Assembly (NCBI GenBank): GCA_036389195.1
Contig: DASVQH010000481.1
Coordinates: forward strand, 1-29,649
Length of the DNA stretch: 29,649 nt
Direction of reading: 5' to 3'
DNA from: JACCYI01 sp036389195
GTDB taxonomy: Bacteria; Actinomycetota; Thermoleophilia; Solirubrobacterales; Solirubrobacteraceae
Part shown: piece by piece, positions 1 to 8,099 of the stretch
Layout of the letters: each line of letters starts with the position of its first letter
Numbering within the stretch: position 1 is the stretch's first letter
Notes under the pieces: generated by a model
Seen by the model: only the letters and a program-made list of their open reading frames with translations
Told to the model about the DNA's origin: nothing
Databases searched by the model: none
Made by a program: the position numbers and the translations under genes

Positions 1-120
1 AGCCACCCGGTCTGGTGGTTCGTCGCCGGCGCGGGCGCCGTGGTGGTGGCGCTGGCGATCCTCACCACGACCCCGTGGGCGCTCCGGACGTCCGCCGCCC
101 TCGGGGACCTCGAGCGCTAG
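1..120 (+). CDS. C-terminal end of a membrane protein, probably an MFS-type transporter (partial)
   Basis: Only the last 39 codons are in the window; the reading frame is open from base 1 to a TAG at 118-120. The peptide starts SHPVWWFVAG, continues as one hydrophobic segment rich in V, A and L (about residues 5-25), and ends in a short charged tail, ALGDLER. This hydrophobic-then-short-cytoplasmic-tail pattern is how the last helix of major facilitator transporters usually ends, but the fragment is too short to prove the family. The next gene lies on the opposite strand and converges, with 93 bases between the two stops. Confidence 0.5.
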   Translation, partial: SHPVWWFVAGAGAVVVALAILTTTPWALRTSAALGDLER

Positions 121-213
121 CCGCCGGGGTGGACGACCGGAGGCGCCAGGCACCGCGCCGGCCGGCGGGCGCGTTCGCGGACGAGCCGCGCTCGGACGCG
201 CGTGACGAGCGGC

Positions 214-1221
214 TCAGGCGGGGAGCAGGCCCGCCACCTGGGCGAGGAGCTCGAGCGACCGCAGGCGGCCCTCGAGGGAATCGGCCTGGTGGGCGGTGAT
301 CAGCTCGTCGGCCTCCGTGAGCGCCTGGAAGTCCTCGAGGGAGGCGGCGACCGCGTCGGGCGCGCCCATCGCCGTGTACCGGAGCATCTGATCGACCATG
401 GCGCCCTGGGGCGACGCGAGCACCGCGTCGAGGTCGGCGTCGCCGAGCCGGCGCCCGGGCCGGCTGAAGATCCCCCGGGCGAACTCCCGCCGGCGCTGCT
501 CGAAGTGCCCGCGGGCCTCCTCCTCGGTGTCGGCGGCCAGGACGTTGATGGCGGCGATGACGTACGGCTGCCCGAGCTGCGCCGACGGCTGGAAGCGCTC
601 CCGGTAGACGGCGAGCGCCTGCTCGAGCGCCTGCGGCGCGAAGTGGGAGGCGAACGCGTAGGGCAGGCCGAGCGCGGCGGCGAGCTGCGCGCCGAACAGC
701 GACGAGCCGAGGATGTAGAGCGGCACGTTCGTCCCGCGCCCGGGCATCGCGTGCACGTGCGGGATCCGCGTCTCGCCGGTGAGGAAGCCCTGGAGCTCGA
801 GCACGTCGTTCGGGAACGTGTCCGCCGCCATCGCGTCGCGCCGGAGCGCGCGCATCGTGTTCTGGTCCGATCCGGGCGCCCGGCCGAGCCCGAGGTCGAT
901 CCGGCCCGGGTGCAGCTCGGCCAGCGTGCCGAACTGCTCGGCGATCACGAGCGGCGCGTGGTTGGGGAGCATGATCCCGCCCGCCCCGAGCCGGATCCGC
1001 TCGGTGTGCGCGGCGACGTGGGCGATCAGGACGGCGGTCGCCGACGAGGCGATCGACGACATGTTGTGGTGCTCGGCGTACCAGACGCGCTCGTAGCCGA
1101 GCTCCTCGGCGCGCCGCGCCAGCGCGACGCTGCCGTGCAGGGCGTCGGCGACCGCACGGTCGCGGCCGACGAGCGCGAGGTCGAGGACCGAGATCGGGAC
1201 GGAGAGGCTCACCCCGATCAC
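214..1221 (-). CDS. LLM class flavin-dependent oxidoreductase (luciferase-like monooxygenase)
   Basis: A 335-aa protein of the bacterial luciferase-like family, which uses reduced flavin (FMNH2 or F420) in a TIM-barrel fold; the substrate cannot be read from sequence. Family signatures are visible: an N-terminal SVPISVLDLA strand, the segment GYERVWYAEHHN near residues 41-53, the RIRLGAGGIMLPNHAPL loop, and AELHPGRIDLGLGRAPG, typical of the MsnO8-like subgroup. Length fits that subgroup. The start used is GTG at 1221; a second in-frame GTG at 1212 would give a protein beginning SLSVPIS, which is equally plausible because neither has a convincing ribosome site. It lies 25 bases downstream of the large histidine kinase on the same strand, so co-transcription is possible. 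A functional link to that kinase is not shown. Confidence 0.9.
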   Translation of the reverse strand: MIGVSLSVPISVLDLALVGRDRAVADALHGSVALARRAEELGYERVWYAEHHNMSSIASSATAVLIAHVAAHTERIRLGAGGIMLPNHAPLVIAEQFGTLAELHPGRIDLGLGRAPGSDQNTMRALRRDAMAADTFPNDVLELQGFLTGETRIPHVHAMPGRGTNVPLYILGSSLFGAQLAAALGLPYAFASHFAPQALEQALAVYRERFQPSAQLGQPYVIAAINVLAADTEEEARGHFEQRRREFARGIFSRPGRRLGDADLDAVLASPQGAMVDQMLRYTAMGAPDAVAASLEDFQALTEADELITAHQADSLEGRLRSLELLAQVAGLLPA

Positions 1222-1246
1222 GGTAGCTCGCGCGCGCGACGGCGGC

Positions 1247-4153
1247 TCAGTCCGCCGCCGCCTCCTCCGGCACGGGCAGCGACGCCCGGAGCGTCGTCCC
1301 CTCGCCCTCGGCGCTGGCGATGGTGAGCGTGCCCTCGGCGGCGGCGACCCGGTCCAGCAGGCCGGTGAGGCCCGAGCCGCGGCTCGCGTCGGCGCCGCCC
1401 GCGCCGTCGTCGCGCACCTCGATCTCCAGCGCGCCGTCGCGCGCCGCGGCGCGCACCTCGGCCCGGGTGGCGCGCGCGTGCTTGACCACGTTGGTGAGCG
1501 CCTCGGCGATCACGAAGTAGCCGGTCGTCTCGATGCCGGGCGGGAGCCGCGGCACGTCGACCGCCATCGACACGGGCAGCGGGAGCCCGGCGACGAGCGA
1601 CTCGATGCCGGCGTGCAGGCCGCCCCGGGCGAGCGAGGCCGGCAGGACGCCGTGGACGACGTCACGCAGCTCGGCGGTCGCCCGCTGGGCGTGCTGGAGC
1701 GCCTCGCCGACGAGCTCCGTCGCCGCGCCGTCCTCCCCGTCGGCCAGCGCCGCGGCCGCGAGCTGCAGCGCGATCACCGTCTGCACGAGGCGCTGCTGCG
1801 CGCCGTCGTGGACGTCGCGCTGGAGCTGGCGCCGGGCGTCGTCGGCCGCGGCGATGACGCGCGCGCGGGAGGCGGTCAGCTGCGCGCGGCTCTCCGCGTT
1901 GGCGATCGCGGCGGCGACGAGGGAGGCGAACTGGTCGAGGTCGCGCTCGGCGGTCGCGCTGAGCGGCGCGCCGGACGACGTCGCGTAGAGCACGCCCCAG
2001 GTGCGGCCGTCGACGACGATCGGTGCGCCGCAGGCGGCGCGGATCCTCGGCGGCCAGGAGTCCGAGCGGTCCGGGACGTCCGTGTGGTCGTCGACCCGCG
2101 CGGCCCGGCCCGTGCGCAGGATGAGGTCGGGCACGCCGCCGCCGGCGATCGGCAGGGTCTCGCCGAGCGGGAACGGGCTCTGGCACCCCGCGATGACCGT
2201 GTAGGCGCCGCCCGGCTCGAAGCGCGCCACGGTGACCGGCGTGTCGTGCAGCAGCCGCGACGCCTCCAGCGCGACGGCGTCGAAGACCTCCGTGGGCCGG
2301 CTGCCGCGCGCGACCAGCTCGGCGACGCGGCGCAGGGCGGCCTGCTCGTCGGCCATCGCGCGCAGGTCGGCGCGCGCCTGGGCGCTGGAGATCGCCGTGG
2401 CGACGAGCCCGGCGAACTGGGCGAGGCGGTCCTCGGTCTCCCGCGGCATCGGCGCCTTGGAGGACATCGCCATGATCACGCCCCACAGCCGGTCCTGGAC
2501 GACGATCGGCGCGCCGGCGCCCGAGCGCATGCCGAGACGGCGCTGGCGCTCGGGCTCGAAGCCGGTCTCCTTCGCGTAGTCGTCGACGTGCGCGCTGCGG
2601 CCGGTCTCCAGGACGCGCCAGATGACGCCCCGGCCGCGGTCGTGCCGGCATTCGCCGATCTGGATCTCCTCGGGCGCGTTGTGGAGCGCGACGAGGGTCG
2701 TGGCGCCGTCGGGCTCGACCCGGCACATGCCGGTGTAGGTGACCTTCAGCAGGTCGCAGGTCTCGACCACGACCATCTCGAAGATCTCGGCCGGCGAGGC
2801 GCCCCGCGCGACCCGCTCCGCCACCCGGCGCAGCGGCGCCTGCTCGTCGGCGAGCGCCTGCAGCTGCGTGCGTGCCTGCGCGTTGGCCAGCGCAGTGGCC
2901 ACCAGCTCGGTGAACTCGGCGATGCGCCGCCCGGTCTCCTCCGGGAACGGCTCGTCGCGCAGCGAGGCCGCGAAGCTCATCCCCCAGACCCGGCCGTCGA
3001 CCGTGATCGGCACTCCCACCGCGGCGCGGATCCCGAACTCCCGGGCCTCGCGGGCGAACGGGCCCTCGGCGGGCACCTCGGCCGGGCCGAAGCGGATCAC
3101 CTGGCCGGACTCGCGCACCGAGCGCAGCATGTCGTCGACCGGCCGGCGCGCCCCGACGGGGAGCGGGGTCCGGTCGCGCGCCCAGGCCGCCACCAGCGTG
3201 ATCGTGTCGTCGCGCTCGAAGCGAAGCAGCGACGTGGTGTCCGCCGCCACCAGCCCGGCCAGCTCGCGGTTGACGACGTCGAAGACCTCGTCCTCGGACA
3301 CGCCGCGCGCGACCAGCGTCGCCACGCGCCGCAGCGCCGCCTGATCGTCGGCGAGGTTGGCCGCGCGCTGCAGCGGCGGGAGGATCGAGACATCCAGCGG
3401 CTCCGAGCGCGCGGCGTAGCTGCTGCGCATGCTGACGATGCGCCCCTCGCGGACGCGGATGATCTGGTGGGTGACCCCGGCCGTGTCCGGCGTGGACTGC
3501 GGCTCCGCGGCGCCCGCGTTCGCGAACGTCGCCTCCGTGACCACGGTGTCGGGGCCTTCGGCGACCACGCGCCCCATGTCGATGACGACCTGCGGGAAGG
3601 TCTCGAGCAGGCCCGCGACGAAGGCGCGCGCCGCCGCGCGGCCGCGGATCGTGCCGGTCTCGGTCGTGATCTCGACGTCCTCGGCCAGCGTGTCGGCGTA
3701 GGCGTCGAGGTCGCGCGCGTTGAAGCTGGCGTAGTGGCGGCGCACGACGGCCCGCGCGTCGCCCGGCGCCGTCGCCGGGTCCGCCGGCGCGCCGTCCTCG
3801 ATCAGCTGCCTGAGCCGGGTGGTCAGCTCGTCCTTGGGGACGAACCCGCAGGCGCCGACCCGCTGCGCCGCCGGCCCGTTGCCGGGGTCTGAGTCCGACG
3901 AGATGAGCACGACGCGCGGGGCGTCCGGGAGGCGAACGAGGTCACGGGTCAGCGCGAAGCCGTCGCCGTCGGGCAGGCCGATGTCGGCGACGACCGTGTC
4001 GGGCCTGAGCCGCGCCGCCTTGTCGAGCGCCTCGTCGAGCCGTCCGGCCTCCCCCACGACCCGGTGGCCCCACGACCGCACGATCTTGGTGGCGAGGTGC
4101 CGGAACGAGGCGTCGTCGTCGACCACGAGGACCGAGCGGATCATCGGTCGCAT
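1247..4153 (-). CDS. Hybrid sensor: REC - SnoaL-like - three GAF - histidine kinase
   Basis: A 968-aa soluble signalling protein. Residues 5-120 form a receiver domain with the acidic pair D12-D13, phospho-acceptor D57 and conserved K107 (FVPKDE). Residues about 133-248 look like a SnoaL/NTF2-like domain (RRHYASFNARDLDAYADTL). Three GAF-type domains follow at about 270-420, 430-590 and 600-745. Each is preceded by the same linker pattern (DxQAxLRRVAxLVARG), so they look like internal duplications. The C-terminus is a HisKA_3-type kinase: phospho-histidine H782 in RDVHDGAQQRLV, N-box near 887 (EALTNVVKHA) and glycine box DDGAGG near 915. No membrane segment is visible, so it should act in the cytoplasm. 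A second ATG at 4144 is possible. No DNA-binding partner regulator is adjacent. The receiver at the N-terminus of a kinase, followed by a SnoaL-like domain, is unusual. Confidence 0.92.
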   Translation of the reverse strand: MRPMIRSVLVVDDDASFRHLATKIVRSWGHRVVGEAGRLDEALDKAARLRPDTVVADIGLPDGDGFALTRDLVRLPDAPRVVLISSDSDPGNGPAAQRVGACGFVPKDELTTRLRQLIEDGAPADPATAPGDARAVVRRHYASFNARDLDAYADTLAEDVEITTETGTIRGRAAARAFVAGLLETFPQVVIDMGRVVAEGPDTVVTEATFANAGAAEPQSTPDTAGVTHQIIRVREGRIVSMRSSYAARSEPLDVSILPPLQRAANLADDQAALRRVATLVARGVSEDEVFDVVNRELAGLVAADTTSLLRFERDDTITLVAAWARDRTPLPVGARRPVDDMLRSVRESGQVIRFGPAEVPAEGPFAREAREFGIRAAVGVPITVDGRVWGMSFAASLRDEPFPEETGRRIAEFTELVATALANAQARTQLQALADEQAPLRRVAERVARGASPAEIFEMVVVETCDLLKVTYTGMCRVEPDGATTLVALHNAPEEIQIGECRHDRGRGVIWRVLETGRSAHVDDYAKETGFEPERQRRLGMRSGAGAPIVVQDRLWGVIMAMSSKAPMPRETEDRLAQFAGLVATAISSAQARADLRAMADEQAALRRVAELVARGSRPTEVFDAVALEASRLLHDTPVTVARFEPGGAYTVIAGCQSPFPLGETLPIAGGGVPDLILRTGRAARVDDHTDVPDRSDSWPPRIRAACGAPIVVDGRTWGVLYATSSGAPLSATAERDLDQFASLVAAAIANAESRAQLTASRARVIAAADDARRQLQRDVHDGAQQRLVQTVIALQLAAAALADGEDGAATELVGEALQHAQRATAELRDVVHGVLPASLARGGLHAGIESLVAGLPLPVSMAVDVPRLPPGIETTGYFVIAEALTNVVKHARATRAEVRAAARDGALEIEVRDDGAGGADASRGSGLTGLLDRVAAAEGTLTIASAEGEGTTLRASLPVPEEAAAD

Positions 4154-4229
4154 GCTGCCACCCGGCGGCGCCGCTGACGACGGCTACGCGGCAAGATCGC
4201 ATGGTCGTGCGATAGCGGCGGCGGGGCGC

Positions 4230-5615
4230 TCAGGAGTCGAAGCCGAGCCCGAGCCGGTCGAGCGTCCGCAGCCAGGCGTTGCGGCGCCCGGTGTCGTCCT
4301 CGCGAGCGAGGCTCCGGCGCGTCAGCTCGATGGCGGCGAAGCGCAGGGGCTCCGGCGGGAACGGCAGCGGCCGCCGGCGCACCATCGGCAGCCGCAGCAG
4401 GTCGCTCGCCGGATCGTCGAGCAGGTCGAGCGCGACGCGCGCCCCGAAGCGCGACGCGCCGACGCCGAGCCCCGTGTAGCCGACCGCGTACGCGACCTGG
4501 CCGCGCATCGCCGTGCCGAACATGACCGAGAACCGGCTGCAGGTGTCGATCGCGCCGCCCCAGCGGTGCGTGAAGCGCAGCCCGCGCAGCTGCGGGAAGC
4601 ACGCGAAGAACTGGCGCGCGAGCAGCGCGAAGGTCTCCGGGCGCTGGTTCAGCGCGTCGGCGACGGCGTTGCCGTAGTGGTAGATCGCGTCGTAGCCGCC
4701 CCACAGGATGCGATCGTCGGGCGTCAGCCGGAAGTAGTGGAACTGGTTCCCGGCGTCCGACAGGCCCTGGCGGCCGTCCCACCCGACGGACGCGCGCTGC
4801 TCGGCGCTCAGCGGCTCGGTGACGAGGACGTAGTCGTACACCGGCACGACGTAGCGGCGGATCGCGCGCAGCAGCGGCGGGAACGCGTTCGTGGCCAGCA
4901 GCACCCGGCGGGCCTCGATCGTCCCCTGCGGGGTGACCGCCCGGACGCCCGCCCCGTGGCGGTGCAGCCCGGTCACGGGCGTGTGCTCGTGGAGCTGCAC
5001 GCCGGCGTCGAGCGCGGCGCGCCGCAGCCCCCATGCGAGCCGCGCCGGCTGCAGCAGCACGCACCCCTCGGGGTTGTGGACTCCCGCCAGGAACGTCGGC
5101 GAGTCGACCTGCGCGCGCATCTGCTCGGCGTCGAGCCAGCGGACCGGCTCGCCGTGGCGCGCCTCGAGCTCCAGGCTCTCGCGCAGCTGCGGCACCTCGT
5201 GCGGCCGGGTGGCGACCGTCGTCATGCCCGTCGCCTCGAGGTCGCACTCGATCGCGTGGCGGTCGAGATCCGCGCGCAGGCCGGCGAGGTTCTCCCGCCC
5301 GAGCGCGAGCAGCGCGTCGATGTCGTCTCCGAAGCGCGTGACGCCGTTGTGCAGCCCGTGCGTGACGGACGCCTCGCAGAAGCCGCCGTTGCGCCCGCTG
5401 CCGCCGAACGCCACCGTGCGGCCCTCGACCAGCGTGACCTCGCGCGCCGGGTCGCGCTCCTTGGCCTGCAGCGCCGCCCACAGGCCGGTGTAGCCGCCGC
5501 CGACGATCAGGAGGTCGGTGGCGGTGGCGCCGGTCAGCGGCGGCGCGGGCTCGGGCGCGTCGGGGCGGTCGAGCCAGAACACCGCCGGCTCGGCGTCGGC
5601 GAGGGCGGCGTCCAA
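4230..5615 (-). CDS. FAD-dependent oxidoreductase, DAO/gamma-glutamylputrescine-oxidase type
   Basis: A 461-aa flavoprotein of the D-amino-acid-oxidase superfamily. Near residue 35 it carries the dinucleotide-binding motif LIVGGGYTGLWAAL. It is followed by VTLVEGRTVAFGGSGRNGGFCEAS, the segment typical of the PuuB/OrdL branch that oxidises secondary amines. The late motif VGYTGLGVGASRFGA near residue 390 matches the second FAD contact region. The substrate is not determinable. The longest frame opens with TTG at 5615, just after an in-frame stop. A GTG giving a start at FWLDRPDAPEP (about residue 12) is an alternative and may be the true start. The gene lies 8 bases after the stop of the small gene at 5624-5878, so the two are probably one transcript. 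Confidence 0.9.
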   Translation of the reverse strand: MDAALADAEPAVFWLDRPDAPEPAPPLTGATATDLLIVGGGYTGLWAALQAKERDPAREVTLVEGRTVAFGGSGRNGGFCEASVTHGLHNGVTRFGDDIDALLALGRENLAGLRADLDRHAIECDLEATGMTTVATRPHEVPQLRESLELEARHGEPVRWLDAEQMRAQVDSPTFLAGVHNPEGCVLLQPARLAWGLRRAALDAGVQLHEHTPVTGLHRHGAGVRAVTPQGTIEARRVLLATNAFPPLLRAIRRYVVPVYDYVLVTEPLSAEQRASVGWDGRQGLSDAGNQFHYFRLTPDDRILWGGYDAIYHYGNAVADALNQRPETFALLARQFFACFPQLRGLRFTHRWGGAIDTCSRFSVMFGTAMRGQVAYAVGYTGLGVGASRFGARVALDLLDDPASDLLRLPMVRRRPLPFPPEPLRFAAIELTRRSLAREDDTGRRNAWLRTLDRLGLGFDS

Positions 5616-5623
5616 CGCGCGGT

Positions 5624-5878
5624 CTAGGTGCTGCGGCCGGCCCAGACGGTCACGCGCTCCAGCGGCAAGCCGACCTTCGTCGCGACGAGCCAGGCAGCGT
5701 GATCCTCGTTCTCGGTCCAGACGTCGCGCACGACGATGATCCGGCCGTCGCGCTCGACCGACCAGCCCGCCGCCTTCGCGGCGGCATCGAGCGCCGCCTG
5801 GTGGTCGCCGAGCTCGAAGCCCTCGGGCAGCGACACGTCGAACGGCTCGGACCCCGGCGGATGCTTGGCCTTCGCCAT
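5624..5878 (-). CDS. Small conserved hypothetical protein (84 aa)
   Basis: An 84-aa soluble protein beginning MAKAKHPPGSEPFDV and ending WAGRST. It has no signal peptide, membrane segment or cysteines. A mid-region GWSVERDGRIIVVRDVWTENEDHAAWL suggests a small alpha/beta fold. The ATG at 5878 is preferred over any longer start, because further upstream the frame runs into the coding sequence of the divergent DUF429 gene. Only 28 bases separate the two start codons, so the promoters must overlap or lie inside the opposing gene. The stop lies 8 bases before the flavoprotein gene, suggesting co-transcription. I do not recognise the family. Confidence 0.72.
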   Translation of the reverse strand: MAKAKHPPGSEPFDVSLPEGFELGDHQAALDAAAKAAGWSVERDGRIIVVRDVWTENEDHAAWLVATKVGLPLERVTVWAGRST

Positions 5879-5906
5879 GCGCGACAGCCTAAGGGAAACT
5901 GCTGCG

Positions 5907-6647
5907 ATGCCAACCGCCCTCCTCGCCGTCGGCGCCGACGGCGCCCCCGGCGGATGGCTCGCCGCGCTGGCCTTCGGCGACCGGACCACCGGCCACGTCG
6001 ACCGCATCGAGCTGCAGCTGCCATCGACGTTCGCCGAGCTCGCGGCCCTGCGAACGGACGGCGCGCCGTTCGCGGTCGACGTCCCCATGGGCCTGCCGGA
6101 CGTCGTCGAGCCCCGGGCCTGCGACGTCGCCGCGCGCAAGGCGCTGGGGGCGCGCAAGTCGTCGGTGTTCACGCCCCCGTCGCGGCCGCTCCTGGCCGCG
6201 GCGACGTACACGGACGCACGGGACCTCGTCGAGCTGGCCCGGAGGACCGACCCGGGAGCGAAGGGGCTGAGCGCGCAGGCGTTCGGCATCGTGCCGAAGG
6301 TGCGGGAGGCCGACGAGTTCCTGCGCGCGCACCCCGACGCACGCGACTGGCTGTTCGAGTGTCACCCGGAGCTCTCGTTTCAGCAGCTGGCCGGGGACGA
6401 GCAGGCGCTGGCGCCGAAGAAGAGCGTCGCCGGCGGCGCTCGCCGCGTCGCGCTGGTCGTCGAACGCTTCCCGCGCGCGCTGGACATCATGGCCGGCTTC
6501 GGTGCTCCCGGCCGGGCCGAGCTCGTGGACGCGCTCGACGCGCTCGTGTGCCTGCACACCGCACTGCGCGTCCGGACGGGCGACCACGTCACCCTGGGCG
6601 ACGGCCGGCGCGACGCGCACGGCCTGCCGATGCGCATGGTGGTCTGA
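5907..6647 (+). CDS. DUF429 domain-containing protein (predicted RNase H-fold nuclease)
   Basis: A 246-aa protein matching the DUF429 pattern. It has an early acidic GADGAPGGW strand, then FAVDVPMGLPD near residue 51, a segment with conserved basic residues (ARKALGARKSSVFTPP), the hallmark FECHPELSF near residue 152, and a C-terminal DALDALVCLHTALR helix. The family is predicted to have an RNase H-like fold with acidic metal ligands; no reaction is established for it. The ATG at 5907 is supported by an AAGGGAAA ribosome site at 5891-5898, which also rules out the longer in-frame start at 5736 inside the opposite-strand gene. Transcription is divergent from the 84-aa gene. Confidence 0.88.
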   Translation: MPTALLAVGADGAPGGWLAALAFGDRTTGHVDRIELQLPSTFAELAALRTDGAPFAVDVPMGLPDVVEPRACDVAARKALGARKSSVFTPPSRPLLAAATYTDARDLVELARRTDPGAKGLSAQAFGIVPKVREADEFLRAHPDARDWLFECHPELSFQQLAGDEQALAPKKSVAGGARRVALVVERFPRALDIMAGFGAPGRAELVDALDALVCLHTALRVRTGDHVTLGDGRRDAHGLPMRMVV

Positions 6648-6884
6648 CGGCCTACGGGACGGTCGGCAGACGGAGGTCGGCCGTGGCGCCGGCGCTCCCC
6701 GACCACTCGAGGCGGGAGGCGGCGCGTCTCCGGCCTCTGCCCCCGACGCAGCACTTCGACCGGGTCGGTTCGATGCTTGACACGCCGTGGCGAGGCGGCC
6801 CCGACCGTCTATGGTGGGGTAACGCTCTCGCCTGAGTCCTTCGACCGGAGCGCAACGATCTCGAAGGACGGACGGGTGGTCTTC

Positions 6885-7307
6885 ATGTCCACCAGCAGCG
6901 AAGAGCCGGGCCCCGCCGGCCAGGAACGTCAGGTCAACGTCCAGATGGAAGTGTCGAACACGCTGGTCCGCCTGTTCAAGGAGCAGTTCGGGCGCGGCCC
7001 GACGAGCGCGCGGACGCACTGGGCCGGGCCCGACACCCTGGTCTGCATCCTCGACGACACGCTCACCCCCGCGGAACGCAACCTCGTGAAGCTGGGCGAG
7101 CACCAGCGCCTGCGCGACACGCGTTCGTTCTTCCAGTACGCGTCCGTGCGGGACTTCGGTCACCCCGTCGAGCAGATCACCGGCCGCACCCTGCGGGCGT
7201 TCCACAGCAGCACGGACACCGAGGCGAGCGGCCAGAGCGCCGAGGTCTTCGTGTTCCATCCCGTGGGCTACGACGGCCCGTCGCGGATCGACCGCACTTC
7301 GAACTAG
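6885..7307 (+). CDS. DUF2294 / MpsC-like protein
   Basis: A 140-aa protein with the DUF2294 signature: VSNTLVRLFKEQFGRGPTSA near residues 23-42, AGPDTLVCILDDTLTPAERNLVKLG near 47-70, then a C-terminal RDTRSFFQYASVRDFGHPVEQITGR segment. The family was linked to the MpsABC sodium-translocating membrane-potential system and is also called MpsC. It appears alone here, with no MpsA/MpsB-like membrane partners next to it, so that role is not supported locally. The ATG at 6885 gives the normal family length. A longer frame from 6777 would add residues without family resemblance. The next gene follows on the same strand, with its start 52 or more bases downstream depending on start choice. Confidence 0.85.
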   Translation: MSTSSEEPGPAGQERQVNVQMEVSNTLVRLFKEQFGRGPTSARTHWAGPDTLVCILDDTLTPAERNLVKLGEHQRLRDTRSFFQYASVRDFGHPVEQITGRTLRAFHSSTDTEASGQSAEVFVFHPVGYDGPSRIDRTSN

Positions 7308-7359
7308 GACATCCGTCCAGTTGTCGCCGACGCGCCATCCGCCGCTCTACGTTGAACAC

Positions 7360-7692
7360 GTGGACGTGACCCGACGCGAACGACTCGCGTTCAACGAGGC
7401 TGCGTTCCGCGTGGCGAACGAGCGGATGCGCGGGTGGGAGGAGCGCCACGCGGCAGGCGGCCGGGAGCGCTACTACTGCGAGTGCAGCGACCGGCGCTGC
7501 CGGACGCCGCTGCTGTTGACGCAGGAGGAGTACGACGCCGTCCGCGCTCACCCGGAACGGTTCGTCATCGTCGCCGGGCATGCGACGGAAGAGGTCGAGC
7601 GGGTCCTCGAGGTCCGAGGCGCCACGGCGATCGTCGAGAAGACCGCGGATGCCGCACGGATCGCCCGGCGGACCGACCCGCGAGGCGACTGA
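7360..7692 (+). CDS. Small conserved protein with CxC(x4)C cluster
   Basis: Roughly 110 aa. The start is uncertain: GTG at 7360 or 7366 puts the N-terminus at (M)DVTRRERLAFNEAAF, while a TTG at 7321 would add 13 less convincing residues. A helical N-terminus (FNEAAFRVANERMRGWEERH) is followed by YYCECSDRRCRTPLLLTQEEYDAVRAHPERF and a C-terminal beta-rich part ending in a K/R-rich tail. The C-E-C-x4-C cluster could bind a metal or make a redox-active pair; this is inference. Similar small proteins are common in actinobacteria but have no assigned role that I know of. The stop is 14 bases before the response regulator start, so the two are probably co-transcribed, which suggests a regulatory accessory role. 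Confidence 0.72.
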   Translation: MDVTRRERLAFNEAAFRVANERMRGWEERHAAGGRERYYCECSDRRCRTPLLLTQEEYDAVRAHPERFVIVAGHATEEVERVLEVRGATAIVEKTADAARIARRTDPRGD

Positions 7693-7706
7693 ACCGCGCG
7701 GCACCC

Positions 7707-8093
7707 ATGACCGCGCCGCCGACGCACCGGGTCGCGCTCTGCGACGACGATCAGGCGTTCCGCGCGCTGGTGCGAGCCGTCCTCGCGCGCGAGGCCGACA
7801 TCTCCGTCGTCGGCGAGTGCGGAGACGGACACCAGTGCGTGGAGCGCATCGCCGCCACGCAGCCCGACGCCGTGCTGCTCGACCTCGACATGCCGCGGCT
7901 CAGCGGCATCGCGGCGATCCCCAAGCTGATCGACGCCTCGCCGGCCACCAAGATCATCGTGGTCACGAGCCAGCCCGCGCGCCGCGCCGAGGCGGCGGTC
8001 CGCAGGCTCGGCGCCAGCGCGTTCGTGGAGAAGTCCGGCGCCGAGCTCGTCGGGCGGCTGCCGCAGGTCCTGCGCGCCGCACTGGCGGGCTGA
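7707..8093 (+). CDS. Single-domain response regulator (CheY-like)
   Basis: A 128-aa receiver domain and nothing else. The acidic pocket D13-D14-D15, phospho-acceptor D59 (VLLDLDMP), switch T87 (VVTSQ) and K109 (AFVEKSG) are all present, so it should be phosphorylatable. There is no output domain, so it probably acts by protein contact or as a phosphate relay. The gene follows the CxC protein by 14 bases and converges on the two-PAS histidine kinase, whose stop is 6 bases away. That pairing makes the kinase the natural candidate for its phospho-donor (inference). Confidence 0.92.
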   Translation: MTAPPTHRVALCDDDQAFRALVRAVLAREADISVVGECGDGHQCVERIAATQPDAVLLDLDMPRLSGIAAIPKLIDASPATKIIVVTSQPARRAEAAVRRLGASAFVEKSGAELVGRLPQVLRAALAG

Positions 8094-8099
8094 CCCCGC

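Noticed and set aside
202..1326. Long plus-strand frame across the luciferase-like gene
   Set aside because: R/G/E-rich shadow of the real minus-strand gene; no domain resemblance.
1478..3892. An 804-codon open frame opposite the large histidine kinase
   Set aside because: High-GC mirror frame of the kinase; composition dominated by R, D, G and no motif.
6777..6815. TTGACA box at 6777-6782 with TATGGT at 6810-6815 as a promoter for the DUF2294 gene
   Set aside because: The spacer is 27 bases, too long for a standard sigma-70-type promoter, and no better -10 lies at 16-19 bases.
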